DNA of 64,000 nt from Tachypleus tridentatus (taxonomy: Eukaryota; Arthropoda; Merostomata; Xiphosura; Limulidae), in assembly GCF_004210375.1 (NCBI RefSeq), contig NC_134831.1:47092035-47156034 (forward strand), read 5' to 3'. The position numbers and the translations under genes were made by a program. This document shows positions 34,955 through 46,690 of the stretch, piece after piece. The number at the start of each line of letters is the position of its first letter. Within the stretch, counting starts at the first letter, position 1. Below the pieces are notes generated by a model that was not told the DNA's origin, made no database searches, and was given only the letters and a program-made list of their open reading frames with translations.

Positions 34955-35375
34955 ATGAACCAACACTTCAGTTGCTCAACAATTAACTGTTTGTTTAACA
35001 TGTAAAATCTGAGTCATTACCTTGGTTCATGATGGTAAATCATTTGCCTGACGTACTGGAAGAGTGCCAATATTTCACTTTCTCAAATTATGTTGTTTGA
35101 TTAACGTGTCTAACTTAAGTCATCATACCAACTTATGGTGGTAAACCGTTTGTTTAATGTATATGGAGTAAGCCAACACCTTAGTCGCTTGTGATAAGCA
35201 GTTTGTATAACGTGTAGAAATAAAGCTGTTATCCTACCTGGTTCGTAATGGTGAATGAAGTGAGTCAACACCTTAGTCGCTAATGATGAGCAGCTTGAAT
35301 AACGTGTAGAAACTGAGCTATTATCCTACCTAATTCGTGATGGTGAAACGTTTTTATAACGTATGAGTAAGTCAA
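34955..35375 (+). repeat. decayed minisatellite, about four ~100 bp units
   Basis: Recurring blocks are CAACACCTTAGTCGCT (35174, 35269, with a diverged version at 34959), GTATAACGTGTAGAAA (35212, 35308) and TGGTGGTAAACCGTTT (35144, with relatives at 35029 and 35341). Spacing is about 95-105 bases. It is present only in copy A, because B has deleted it. Confidence 0.65.
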
Positions 35376-35531
35376 GTTTGATGAACACTTAAAAAATTAT
35401 GTTACTAAACCAGTTTTTAATTTGACATATATGAGTTTGCACAACGATAAATGCACAACATTTAAATTACCTGTACAAACTACATGTTGCAGGTTACTGC
35501 TTTTATAAATATACATTTCATTACAAATGAG

Positions 35532-35770
35532 CCTAGCATGGCCAGGTGGTTAATCCGAGGGTCGCGAGGTCGAATCCCCGTCACACCAAACATGCTTGTC
35601 CTTTCAGCCGTGGGGACGTTATAATGTTACAGTCAATCCCACTATTCGTTGGTAAAAGAGTAGTTGGCAGTGGGTGATGATGATTAGCTGCAATCCCTCT
35701 AATCTTACACTGATAAATTAGGGACGGCTAGCGCAAATAGCCCTCATGTAGCTTTGCGTGAAATTCAAAA
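35532..35770 (+). repeat. tRNA-derived SINE (family 1), copy A only
   Basis: The head CCTAGCATGGCCAGGTGG has lost part of the tRNA-like region; the body and tail (GCGCAAATAGCCCTCATGTA) are present. The target duplication ACAAATGAG lies at 35523-35531 and 35771-35779. It falls within the segment deleted from B. Confidence 0.85.
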
Positions 35771-35779
35771 ACAAATGAG

Positions 35780-36645
35780 AAAAACCCTAAATTCCAGTTA
35801 AATTTCTGTATAAAATAGTTTTTTTATCTATAAGTCTAAACCTTTTCAGTTTATAAATGTTTATGTGTAGTACACATTTAGAAGAATTAAATAAATAAAA
35901 ATGATATCATCCTTGATTATGTTTGGTTTTAACCTAATTTCGCACCTACTAAACAGTATTTCATATACAGTCTCTTTGTTGTTAATGTTTAACAATGAAT
36001 AATTTACCTCATAGCCAGGACTTACTAAATTGGGCGAGTCTAACCAACCAATTTTAATAAAAAGGTTGTCTGACTCTACAATTATTGATTGGGCTTTCAA
36101 GCCCATTATTTTAAACTGTTTGTACATAACTTTGCTTGTGGGTCCATGGTATTGGCGATTATAGGGTTAAAAATGTATCATTAATACTGTACATAATTTT
36201 AAAATTACTGCCACAGTTTCCCTCTTGTAATAAGGAAAATTAGTGATAAAACCTAATACATTTTGTTTATTTTTTCCAATGAGTATTGTAAAAGTTTATT
36301 AATATGACGGACCATGTGGATCCCCCCCCCAACGGAGTATTTAAAATAGTGAACAGTCAAGACTGTTTCAATCCTCACTTTAAAAATGGCCCCAAATTTA
36401 AAACATTCACATTAATCGAAGCTCAGTACTTTTCCTGATCATTACTATACTGAACAATGTGTCTATTCAGTTCTCAGAGTAGAGATAAGAGGCTCCAGAA
36501 ATTATGTGGGGAGCATATCCGGTTTTCGCTAGTCAAAAAGCCCTAAGGGTGCATGACAAAGTTACAAAAAAGTAGGTATAGAACTGTTGACACGAAAGGC
36601 AAAAGGCGAACACATCGACAAGTAAAGGCTTCTAGAAATGACTTA
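35780..36645. other. spacer; possible older Tc1 N-terminal scrap at its end
   Basis: At about 36570-36640 one plus frame reads RTVDTKGKRRTHRQVKASRND, reminiscent of the Tc1 linker (TV-x-RK-x-GS-x-R), and it lies just outside the Tc1 terminal repeat at 36646. This may be an older element into which the next one jumped. A C run occurs at about 36320. Confidence 0.3.
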
Positions 36646-37634
36646 CACCCTTGTGCAAATTAATTGACACAAATGGTCATTTTACAATATTTTAAGCATG
36701 GCGGCCAGTGTAGGCTCGCTGGACCCGCTGATTTCCTTTAACAGTCATTTTTTCACACAGACGGCGTCATTAGCTGTGTTTTGCAGTAGAGTCAATCTAT
36801 TTTTGGGATATATGACGAAATTTTGGGGATTATTACGTCATTCGAAATTGTGTTAGAAGGGCAAGGAGACCAGTCAAAAAACAACTTCTTACCAAGTCAA
36901 TGAAGAAAAAACGGTATCAAAGGGGTCTGAAATACAAGAACTGGACGCAAGAACAATGGAGGAAGGTGTTATTCAGTGACGAGAGTCATTTCTTTATACA
37001 GGGTCAAAGAAGTCTGCATGTTCACAGATCTCCAGGTGAGAAACTTCGAAAATCTCACATCAATCAGTTCGTAAAACATCCCTTGAAGATGTTTTGAGGC
37101 TATTTCAGCTATTATGGCGTCGGAGGCTTACATATCGTAGAAGGTATGATGCGTGGACAACAGTATATCGAAGTTTTGCAAAGAAGAGTCGTTCCAGAAT
37201 TGAAAAAGAGATTTCCAGATAGATCTGGCATTTTTCAGCAAGATCTGGCTCTGTGCCACACATCAAAACTTGTGAAGAATTTTATGACTACAACGCAAAT
37301 AAAGGTGCTGGACTGGCCTGGAAACTCTCCGGACTTAAATCCTATTGAAAATCTTTGGGCGATTTGTAAAGAAAGACTTCGGGGAAAAGACTGTATGACG
37401 AAAGATAAGTTAATTGAGGCCATAATTGAGGTGTGGTACCGTAATCCAAAAATTAGTAAAGATTGCAGTCAACTCGTGGACTCGATGCCAAAGCGTATTA
37501 ATGATCTTCTGAAAAATAAAGGTGGTCATATCATGTATTAATTTGTGAGTAAATTTTGGATTCTCAGAAATAAAACGAAAAAATTTGAAAAATCGTAATT
37601 TTCCATCTTGTTTCAATTAATTTGCACAAGGGTG
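36646..37634 (+). mobile_element. Tc1-like DNA transposon (copy A)
   Basis: The terminal inverted repeats begin CACCCTTGTGCAAATTAATT and end in the complement, with TA on each side (36644-36645 and 37635-37636), the hallmark of Tc1/mariner. It is 989 bp long, shorter than the usual ~1.6 kb because the N-terminal DNA-binding part of the transposase is deleted. Copy B retains only the last ~380 bp. Confidence 0.93.
36870..37541 (+). pseudogene. Tc1 transposase, N-terminally deleted, one nonsense codon (copy A)
   Basis: The frame contains KNWTQEQWRKVLFSDESHFF (first catalytic Asp), QQDLALCHTSK (second Asp) and DWPGNSPDLNPIENLW (Glu). The second Asp and the Glu are separated by 34 residues, giving DD34E. 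The frame is open from 36900 to 37541 except for TGA at 37095-37097, where the family has TGG (Trp) before the GYFSYYGVG motif. The helix-turn-helix region is missing, so it cannot act alone. Confidence 0.92.
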
Positions 37635-37732
37635 TATTCCGTTCACATTCGAACGCCAAACATCATGTCACTCTCAGAGGTGCATCTAGAATTACTTTAA
37701 AGTCTGATACAGATCAAAATAAGGAACTACTA

Positions 37733-37810
37733 GAGGGTGTTTGGAAAGTCACTGTGCACTTACATATGTATATGATTACAAAGCTGCACAGATACTTTCC
37801 GAACACCCTG
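37733..37810. mobile_element. 78-bp palindromic mariner-type MITE (copy A)
   Basis: The left half GAGGGTGTTTGGAAAGTCAC is complementary to the right half (complement CAGGGTGTTCGGAAAGTATC), flanked by TA (37731-37732 and 37811-37812). It is also present in B at 58354-58431. Confidence 0.75.
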
Positions 37811-38049
37811 TATTATAAACATATTGGAAACCTGTCACTAAAAAAATGAAGATAAAATAGTTCATAGACAAGTTAAATTTGTTAATATTGCAGCAAAATC
37901 TCTTTGTTATAGTATTTCTTGTGGTAATATTAGCTGCATTTCCTCAATAATATTTTAATGTGCTGTACAGAAATTTATTCAATAAAACTACCAGCTTACA
38001 GATCTTATAGCAAATTGAATAAACACCTTCAAATGCTTTTTGTTGTTTA

Positions 38050-39260
38050 ATCCGTAATGACGAAAAACTCAATTGTAAAGAAAAATATATATGTAAAAAC
38101 GGCTGGCATGGGTTGAGATTTTTTTTTTTTTATGTAGAGGAGCGAACGTTTCGACCTTCTTCTGGTACAGATATGTAGACAACATGATTGCGGGATTCAC
38201 ATCTACAGAACACACGCTTTTTTTTTTTTTTCAATCACATTAACCCAAAACATCTCAACATTAACTTCACATGTGAACAGGATGAAAGCAAATAACATTT
38301 CTTTACCTCAAAATTACAAGAACTGATACACAATTTAAAACAGAATTCCACAGGAACTCACCCACACTGGACTATACATTTCTTGGGACTCAGCACATGA
38401 AACAAAACAAAAACTCAACATACTAAGAAACCAAATAAACACAGCCATAAAACTATGCTCACCAGATAAAATTAACGACGAATTAGTTAAAATAAAATAC
38501 TTCATCAACATCAATAAGTTTCCTCCACAAACCGTAGAAAACATTATATGCATACACCTAGACAAAAAGCAAAATCAACTAACAAAAGTAAACATATCCC
38601 ATGAATTAAAAAATCAAGAAACCATATACTGCTGCATACCATATATTCCCGACATCAGCAGAAAAATAACCAACATTTGGCAAAAACTAATAACAAAATA
38701 TGACATTCCAGTTAATATCAAATTTATTCAAAAACCAGGCACAAAACTGAGGTCTATACTATGTAAAAACTACACTGACAAACATCACACCAACATTATT
38801 TATAAAATACAATGTGATAACTGCTACGACTTCTATGTTGGAGAAACAAGTAGAAAATGGAAACCAGATTTAAAAAGTCACATTCACATGTTTTCAAACA
38901 CTGCAAATCAAATAAACACAACATAATCATAAAAAATACCTAAATACTAAATAAAGAAGCAAACATAAGCAAACGCAAAATTAAAGAAGCCTTACTCATA
39001 CAACAACTCAAGGCAAAAATAAACCAATACAAAGGAACACCTTTATACCTATATTAATAAATATAATCAAACATCTAAGCATACCCTCTACATTCGTACA
39101 ATCAAGTATACAATCCCCTTCAAACATGTGGTTAGCTATTGGTCAGTTACCTCTTTCTTTCTTTGTGAACCTCATGATGACAGAAGAAGGTCGAAACGTT
39201 GTTCACTCCTCTACATAAAAAAAAATTCTCAATTCATACCAGCCGTTTTTACATATATAC
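38050..39260 (+). mobile_element. Penelope-like retroelement with GIY-YIG domain (copy A)
   Basis: The 12-base target duplication TTTTGTTGTTTA lies at 38038-38049 and 39261-39272. The ends carry a ~90 bp inverted repeat (ATGTAAAAACGGCTGGCATG on the left; its complement near 39240-39259), each including ACGTTTCGACCTTCTTCTG, the motif of Penelope terminal repeats. Between them, from about 38238, lie the end of the reverse transcriptase and the GIY-YIG endonuclease. Only about 0.7 kb of coding remains, so the element is 5' truncated. Confidence 0.85.
38238..38930 (+). pseudogene. Penelope pol C-terminus: RT end plus GIY-YIG (copy A)
   Basis: Readable segments are NINFTCEQDESK (palm end), SWDSAHETKQKLNILRNQ, IPYIPDISRKITNIW, KPGTKLRSILCKNYTD, and NIIYKIQCDNCYDFYVGETS. 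The last matches the Penelope GIY-YIG signature (YKI-x-C-x2-C...YVGETSR). Copy A lacks one A after ETSR (about 38855), shifting the frame, whereas copy B (59460-59500) keeps RKMETRFKSHSH in frame. Earlier frameshifts near 38345 occur in both. Confidence 0.85.
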
Positions 39261-39272
39261 TTTTGTTGTTTA

Positions 39273-40031
39273 CTTTGTTCAAATTCTGAAAGAAAAAAAA
39301 ACATTTTCAAAACAATAATTTTTATTATAGCATCAATAGCACACATCAATTTTGACACCTATTCTTCTAAACTATAGGTACAAAAAGAAATACAATATTT
39401 TTTGGGTTGGTTGTCTTTCTAAGTTGACCACAAAGCTACACAATGGGCTATCTGTGCTCTGAATTACCCATCACAAGTATCAAAACTTAGTTTCTAGCGG
39501 TGTAAGTCCGCAGACATTCCGCTTTGCCAAAGGCACGATCTTCACATGAATCGCCAGTTTTGCCAAATTAACAACAAAAAAGAACCTGGCAAAACATTTT
39601 AATGATGACAAAATGCTAGAAACACAAATTAAATTTTAATATTTAATTCTAAAATTCTCAATAAATATCCTTAAAATGCTTATTAATATAACGTAATGAA
39701 AATAAGTTTGAGATTTTTTTTTCTCATTCTCATACTATAAATTAAAAGAAGAAATCAAACTGTATTTGATATTCAACGAATAAACACAATAGCTCAAATA
39801 CACGTGAAACATTATATTTTAATATTGAAAGTCTTCTAGAGATGATCTATGTATAACTGTATCGTCCCTTTACTTCTATTGCATTGTTTTTTAGCATTGC
39901 TTTGCATATTTTATTTTACATTTAGGAAATGTTTTTATTACTTTCAAATGGATAAAGAAAACTTTGTAGTTTCAGGTAAAGAAAGAAAAGTGAATTAATT
40001 AAAAAGAAAATGACAACAAAAGTAAAATATT
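39273..40031. other. duplicated spacer with SINE family 2 fragment (copy A)
   Basis: At about 39405-39545 an inverted, diverged SINE family 2 copy is readable (CACAAAGCTACACAATGGGC, GTGTAAGTCCGCAGACATTC). The rest is AT-rich with no gene. Confidence 0.5.
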
Positions 40032-40043
40032 AAAATGAAAAAT

Positions 40044-40160
40044 AGGCCCCTTTCTAGTACAGCGGTAAGTCTACAGATTTATAACGCTAAAATCAGGGGT
40101 TCGATTCCCCTCGGTGGGCTCAGCAGATAGCCCCATGTGGCTTTGCTGTAAGAAAAACAC
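40044..40160 (+). repeat. SINE family 2, full length (copy A)
   Basis: The tRNA-like head has an A-box region AGTACAGCGGTAAGTC and a B box GGTTCGATTCC. The tail is CAGATAGCCCCATGTGGCTT then GCTGTAAG. The 12-base target duplication AAAATGAAAAAT lies at 40032-40043 and 40161-40172. The B counterpart is 60661-60777. Confidence 0.9.
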
Positions 40161-40172
40161 AAAATGAAAAAT

Positions 40173-40790
40173 CAAAATTACATTTTTGTCAGTCGTATGA
40201 AGTCCATTTTTATTCAATATTTCCGCTACTTGTAACCACGTATAAATTAATGTATACTAATAAGTACGAATCAGTGGTGCTATTCAGAACATATTTTGAG
40301 TTACATATAAATATATCACTATTCTAACTGATACTGACTTGATACTTTGTTATTTGGCTACGTGATTATTATTAATTCCCTATTTAAAGTTAACTGGTGG
40401 GTTAGAGGTAAATTCATGAATGGACTTAACAAAGCTAAAATCTGTGGATCGATTCCTCGAGGTGAACGGAGAACAAATAGCAGTTTTTCACTAAACATAC
40501 AACTGAATTTTGGTATTTTTATTGGGGCAGATACTCCTAATCTATGGATCATTGATTCATATCTTGTCATCGAACATGCTTTTTCGACCATAAGGTCGTT
40601 AAAAATGACAGCGAACCCTACTTTTCTATGGTAAAGAGAAGCCCACGAGTTGTTAGTGGATGAAGTTGACTGATTATCTTTCCTTTATCTGTTATGAACC
40701 ACAAAGGGAAGTCATATTTTAACATTGCATACCGGCAAAATGTGAGCCATATGAAGTTGTTAGATACGAGACGTGATATAAAAAGTTGAA
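40173..40790. other. duplicated sequence, open frame without known domain
   Basis: A 95-codon open stretch (40347-40634) exists in A and its counterpart is frame-altered in B (60964-61284). No motif was recognised and the two copies do not conserve the end, so no gene is claimed. Confidence 0.35.
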
Positions 40791-40794
40791 GTTG

Positions 40795-43690
40795 AACACC
40801 TGGTCAGATTAACAGAAACAATTACTGACAATTTCAATAGAAATGAATGCACTGTCGATATTTTCTCGGTGTCGACAAAGCATTCGACACTGTCTGGCAC
40901 TGTGGTCTTAGGTTCCGCTTCACTGAGATAGGCCTACCACCTAGAATTATTCGCTGGCTATCCAACTTTTTGGAAAACGTAAGATATATGTTAGAGAAAC
41001 ATAATCTAAGTTCTTTACTTAGGAGGGGTTGTTAGCCTTGAGCTATTCATCATGTGTGTAAGAAATATGTCCCTGAAAGACCCACATTTAGTACTTTCAT
41101 TACAATTTATGGAGAATGTTGCAGTCTGAAAAATGCCCTCACCTCATCTATAGCAGCCAAAATTCTAGAGCCACTAAAAATACAGTAGAATACTGTCAAA
41201 AATATCAAATAAATACCTACAAAAAATCAAACGCTAGTATTTTCAAAACAAACAAGACACAAAACTAACCCACCAAAATATTATATGTATGAAACACTTC
41301 TCCAGACCATATCTTCTGTAAAATGTTTAGACCTAGCCTACAGTTCTAAATTAACGTGGATTAACCATATCGACAATATACTTAAGTTTGGAAATGACTA
41401 AGTTATGCAAGAAGTCTAACAGGCAAAACTATGGAACCACACTTGATGATATTATCAAAACAAAGAAACGCCCAATCATAGAACAGCCATGTCTGGCTGG
41501 ATAAACATACCACAGAAAGAGATAAATAAATTACAAACAATAAAGAACTGATTACTTAACAGCATCCTACAAAGTACGATGCAGCACATCATCCAAATTC
41601 ATGCACAATTACTCAAACATTTAACTATCGTCAAGAGATTCTTGCATAATTCTCCAAATTACTTTATATGAAAAATATGCACAAAAATGACCTACTGTTA
41701 ACTTGGCCGCTACTACATACATTATGGAAATAGACCTATACACCTCTAGCCATTAAACATATATTTTAGCAAAAAAGAGTTAATCATGCCACCAAATGCT
41801 AGTCTAAACAACCTAGTTTTAACCGAAGTTGAAAACATTCAAAATAATTTTATATGTAAAATGCTCTTAAATTAGATTAGAACTGGTGAAATATGGATTA
41901 TATCCTGCACTGATCGTGAAGTACAGGACTATGTACTATCGAACATTAGTGAAGGTGCATACAACACATGAATGTAACTGCCAATACCAACATGGTCTTT
42001 GCCTTAAAAGGGATCGAAGTAAGTGCGGTTTCCTCTGCCCCTCATGTTGTATCTACACACATTCTGCAACAACTGTATTACACGGTAGAGGAAGGAGAAA
42101 TAAGTAAATGAACCTGACCTTTACTGGTCTCTAAAGACCTAAATCCCGACAAAAAGAAAGTGACAACTGCTAACGCACTAAAGACAGTAGACATTACAAC
42201 AACGCCATAGTAAATACAAACTTAATTAAAGCAGAATACCTTAAATACAAAACGCATCATGAACGAAACATAAGATCAACACACCATTTGACACTGTATA
42301 GCACAACGATTTCAGGTTCCACATGTCAGAAATGGAAGAACCGTGCAGTATTATTCTGTCTCTTAAACATTTTGGAAAACAGAAAATGTAGAATAAATAT
42401 TCATAAAACCTTCTCAGACATATTTACTCTGGAGGCAGGAACAGATAGTTAACCCTATTCCATTCTTGATGTAACTTAACAACATGTCTTTCAAACATCC
42501 AAATCACGAAGACTTTTCACAGTTTGCTGACGATGTATAAGTCTTGAAAAGTGCCTCATCCCATCTATACAGTCCAAACAAACCAGAATAACTGAATATT
42601 TCCAAAATACAGCAATAAAATTAAAATAGTGGTCTTTACAAAATTAACGTAAAAAAACCACTATAATCTATCAAAACTATATGAGAACGGAGCACTTCCA
42701 TATACTGCTATATATGCTAAATTCTCTGGCCTTACATATGATCCAAAACTAACATAAATAAATAATTTCAACTACATCAAAATATGGCAATGTCCAAACT
42801 ATGTTGGAGGTTAGCTGGTAAAAACAGTGAAGCAACTGCTGCCAATATAGTAAAAATATATAAAATATATACGACTTTTAACAGGTGATCCAACTCCAGC
42901 ATCGATAAATGTTGCACCAAAACTAGTACAAATAAAAACTACAAAAATACATAATTTAAATGTTCTCATCTTAACTTAAAATATGTGTGAATGCAATAAT
43001 ACCATTGGAATTATTAGCGAAGCATAGAACTTTATACAAACAAAGTGTTTGTTACCATAATTACCGACATGGACATGGTCTTGAAAGAGGTCAGAGTGAG
43101 TGCACAAAGTTAGCTCTGATCGTCTTATACTTATTATTAAAACATTATTCAGGAATCTACGACATGTACAGGAGGGTTTGGTTTGTTCTGAATTTCGCAC
43201 AAAGCTGCAGAAAGGCTATTTGCACCAGCCGTCCCTAATTTAGCAGAGGGAAGGCAGCTACTCATCACCATCCACCGCCAACTTTACCAACGAATAGTGG
43301 GATTAACCATCACATTATAAGGACCTCAAGGTTTAAAAGGCGAGCATGTTTGGTGTGATGTAGATTCGAAACTACGACCCTCAGATTACGAGTCGAGTGC
43401 CTCAACTGCTTGCCAGTGTCAGGCCATGTACAGGAAGAAGGAAAAGCACCCGACCCTCCCAGGTTTTCAACGACCAAATACCGACGCTGAGAGACGAAGA
43501 CATGTCCATAATACTCTGACCCTGATGTGATATTCAAAGTCATATTCATCTGAAAAACTACCATCTACCCTAGAGGAGGGGTAATAATTTAAACTTGACC
43601 TTCCTGATCTATAAAACCTAAACCGTAATCAAGCGAACAGCAGCAGTAACAAACAGCATAGTTACTCTAGCCTTTTTGAACTTGTTGTCT
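40795..43690 (+). pseudogene. two successive non-LTR reverse transcriptase remnants (copy A)
   Basis: The first, 40795-42190, contains GVDKAFDTVWHCGL (palm motif A), IGLPPRIIRWLSNFLEN, and a C-terminal connection region near 41490-41650. The second, about 42195-43690, repeats the order in more decayed form (TPFDTV near 42290, HFGKQKM near 42360, YRHGHGLERG near 43070) and is split by a SINE at 43174. Both resemble Jockey/CR1-like LINEs. Stops occur throughout. In B the pair spans 61410 to the window end. Confidence 0.65.
43174..43424 (-). repeat. tRNA-derived SINE (family 1) (copy A)
   Basis: The minus-strand copy with body and tail (GTGCAAATAGCCTTTCTGCA) has a target duplication CATGTACAGGA at 43163-43173 and 43425-43435. 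The same insertion is present in copy B, so it predates the duplication. Confidence 0.88.
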
Positions 43691-45182
43691 ACCATTTTAG
43701 TAACCAGAGTTTTTGGTAGGAACGTCATTTCGCAAAAGGATTGCAGAGATATTTTGTTGTCATTTGAATTTAAGCAACAAGTAGCATAATGGATATCAAT
43801 ACGCTATTTTAGCATTATAAGTTCGCAGACTTATGGCTGACAAAGTGAAAGCACTTAAAGACCCCAATTCAGTTGGAGACTTTATGGCTTTATTTAAGTA
43901 TATGTGTCAATCTTGCATGACTAGAAATGTTCAACAACAATTGGTATTTGTTCCACGACTTTAAGGATAGCACCCCTGTAGGCAACCCGAAATGACATCC
44001 CTGGTTAAGGCCTCGTAGTTCTGTTGATTGGTATCTTTCTTCCATTTTTTCAGAAGAACAAACAAGGAACTAAGCTTAGATACTAGCAGTTGCCCATGAA
44101 GTATGTTTAAAGACTTACAGATTCGGCTGACTTACAGTTAATGTTGATTCAACGAGTCATTACATTAAACTCGACTGTAACAATAATGCACTACAAATAG
44201 TACGTATAAAACACACCATATACATTTTGTTAAAACACTGGATGCTTGACAGCAAAGTAACTATTTTATGTACATACCCATAATTAAAATGTCCCGAGAG
44301 CCTCCAGACGTTTGTAAAAATCGCGATTTAATTTCTACTTAAAACTTTTTAAAATCTGAAATATAAGGCCAATTTCTAATACTCATAATTTTTGTTAGCC
44401 ATTCTCATTTGCAAGTCAACAATGAAAAATATTTAATGAGTCTTTTTTTCTTATATCGAGAACGTCCATGTATTCTTTGTTGATTTATGTGTTAGAATAT
44501 TAAAATGACTTTACTTACTATATAGTTTTATCAAACACTGTTCACTATTAACAAAGAAAAAGGGGTGGAAAGTTTGAAAGTCAATTCAATAAATAGATCT
44601 AGCCAAAGGCCTGTGATATATTTTTATAGATCCTTTAAGTCTAACTTCATCCTTCTTATTATACATTACAGATGGTCCACACTCCATTCACATACAAGAA
44701 TACAAACATAAATTAAACTTACTTCATTTTTTTTAGCAAGCATGTACGTCATTTAAAAATCATATGATTTATTAAAAAGTAAATTATATATCAACTAGAC
44801 GTCCTTTGCTGGGTTTGTTTTGAATTTCGAGCAAACCTGCATGTGAAGGATCTGAACTACCTGTCCCAAATTTAGCAATGAAAGACTTGTGGAAGCTTGT
44901 CCCTACTAAATCTAGGTTAAAGTAGTTATTCTCATTAAAAGACGAGTTATATCTGTTACTATTACAATGGAATCTCTTTCTAGAAGATGGGTTATGCATA
45001 ATTTACAACAATTTTATGTCTTAGAATACTTCTTAAACTTTATGATAATACAAGTGTTTTATCATTAAAATTCTCTCAGAAAAATTATCTTGTTTATTAT
45101 TATTTTTCGAATATCTAACATTATCCAGTTTATCAATCATATCTGAATTTGCCGTAATGATATATTATCATGCCGTAATTTT
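43691..45182. other. spacer between the two repeat copies
   Basis: AT-rich, with a diverged minus-strand SINE family 1 tail at about 44810-44895 (GGTTTGTTTTGAATTTCGAG). If the large repeat is a true tandem duplication, its novel junction is at 45182/45183. Confidence 0.4.
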
Positions 45183-45204
45183 GTTATTCAGGCAAATTTT
45201 TTTC

Positions 45205-46690
45205 AGTGTGGATAACTGATAGGACTTTATACATATTGTTCGAAAAGCATTCCTTGTTAGATTGATGTTGTTCTAGCTTTGAGTAACATGGCAGGTACCT
45301 GAATTTTGTACATAATCACTTTTTCATCACTAAATTGTACTGTTTCCTTTAAAGTAAAAAAATCAAATCAAATTAAGTAGAAAAGACAGAGATAAAAATT
45401 AGTAAATTTCATATGTACATATATTTGTTTAATTAATTTTTCTCATTATTAGCAAGTTAGATAATAACACTGTAAGAGTTAGCAGTTGATTAATCATTCG
45501 GCAGGGTTACTGTAGATTCACTTCCGAAAATCAAGTTAGTAAATCGGTACTTACTGACAATAACGTGTGCATGTAGTCCATTTCCTGAAGCAATACCCTT
45601 GAGAATTATTAGCCACTACTATTATTAAAGCTCTGTCAAAAAATTCACCTTTGTGGGTCTATCAAAGTCAGTTCAGTTTGACCACAGGCCAAAGTTCATA
45701 ACAGGATTATTTCAGCAGGTAATGGATCAGTTAGAGATTGAGAAAACAATCTAGTGCTTATCATACAGAATCCCAAGGGTCTCTCAAATGTTTCCATCAA
45801 AAACTGAAAAATATGATTTATACATAGTGTTTGGAATTTCAGAAAATATAGGATGAAGGAGTCCATTTACATTTACTTACTGCCCGAGAAGCTCTTCAGA
45901 AGTTGCTTGGTTTTCACCTTTTTGGGCATGTATTTTGTTATTCAATATGAGGACCAGTACAACTGCCAAAAAAGAATTAGATGTGTGAAGATATTGACAT
46001 GAATCTGATTGATTATGTATCAGCTTTTAATCATAAGCTTATGCATGTAGCTGAAATTGCTAAAAGCAGAATGAAGCATATACATGATAAGCATGGAAAG
46101 AAAAAAAATCTTTAAGCCAGGTTCTTGCCTCCTGCTTGTTCCAAGTGGTGTCTTACAATCTAGCTATTCTGACCCTTATGAAATTGAATCAAAGGTTGCT
46201 GACTTAGATTATACTACCAAAGGTCTGGAGTGGCAGAAACAAAAACTATGTCTTATCAATATGTTGAAAGAGTACATTGAGAGACTGAAACTGTTAAGCC
46301 ACTTGCCATCTTAGTCATTGCGTAGTAGTCACAAAATTGAAAATGTTGATATTTATGACAGTGATGAATGATGGGGAATCAGAATACACAATAAAATGTG
46401 TACTGAAAATGTTTTTAAACAAAGCACTTGTATTAAAAGTGCCATGCTTTTTTATTGCAACACTCAATTTTTCACACACAAAAAAATTTTTCATGCCTGG
46501 CATGACCAGGTGGGTTAAGGCGTTATGACTCCTAATCTGAGAGTCGCGGGTTGTAATCATGTTAGTATGACAAATTTCCTCATTGTAGATTACTAATCGG
46601 ACTTTATACACTTTGTTTGGAAAACATTTCTCATTAGGATGATGATGATGTTGCTTTGAGTAAGGTAGATAGGTAGGTATTCAGTGTTTA
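45205..46690 (+). pseudogene. Ty3/gypsy integrase remnant (copy B)
   Basis: Counterpart of 24014-25480. The C-terminal module at 46084-46314 differs from A in two residues (QSSYSDPYEIE instead of QFSYSGPYEIE), so the GPY motif is damaged in B. Otherwise the same breaks are present. Confidence 0.7.

Larger units (their letters stand above)
23990..45182 (+). repeat. large direct repeat, copy A
   Basis: This is the first copy of a ~21 kb unit repeated from 45183. Matching blocks are 23990-26111 with 45183-47304, 26112-31350 with 52113-57355, 34377-34898 with 57348-57871, and 37253-43359 with 57872-64000. In the first 600 aligned bases I saw three substitutions. The part 43360-45182 has no visible partner because B runs off the window. 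Copy A uniquely holds a hAT transposon (31351-34376) and 34899-37252, and lacks the 4808 bp found in B at 47305-52112. Confidence 0.97.

Noticed and set aside
38335-38565. Minus-strand frame MSRCMHIMFSTV in both Penelope copies
   Set aside because: It is antisense to the RT/GIY-YIG coding sequence, which has recognisable motifs.
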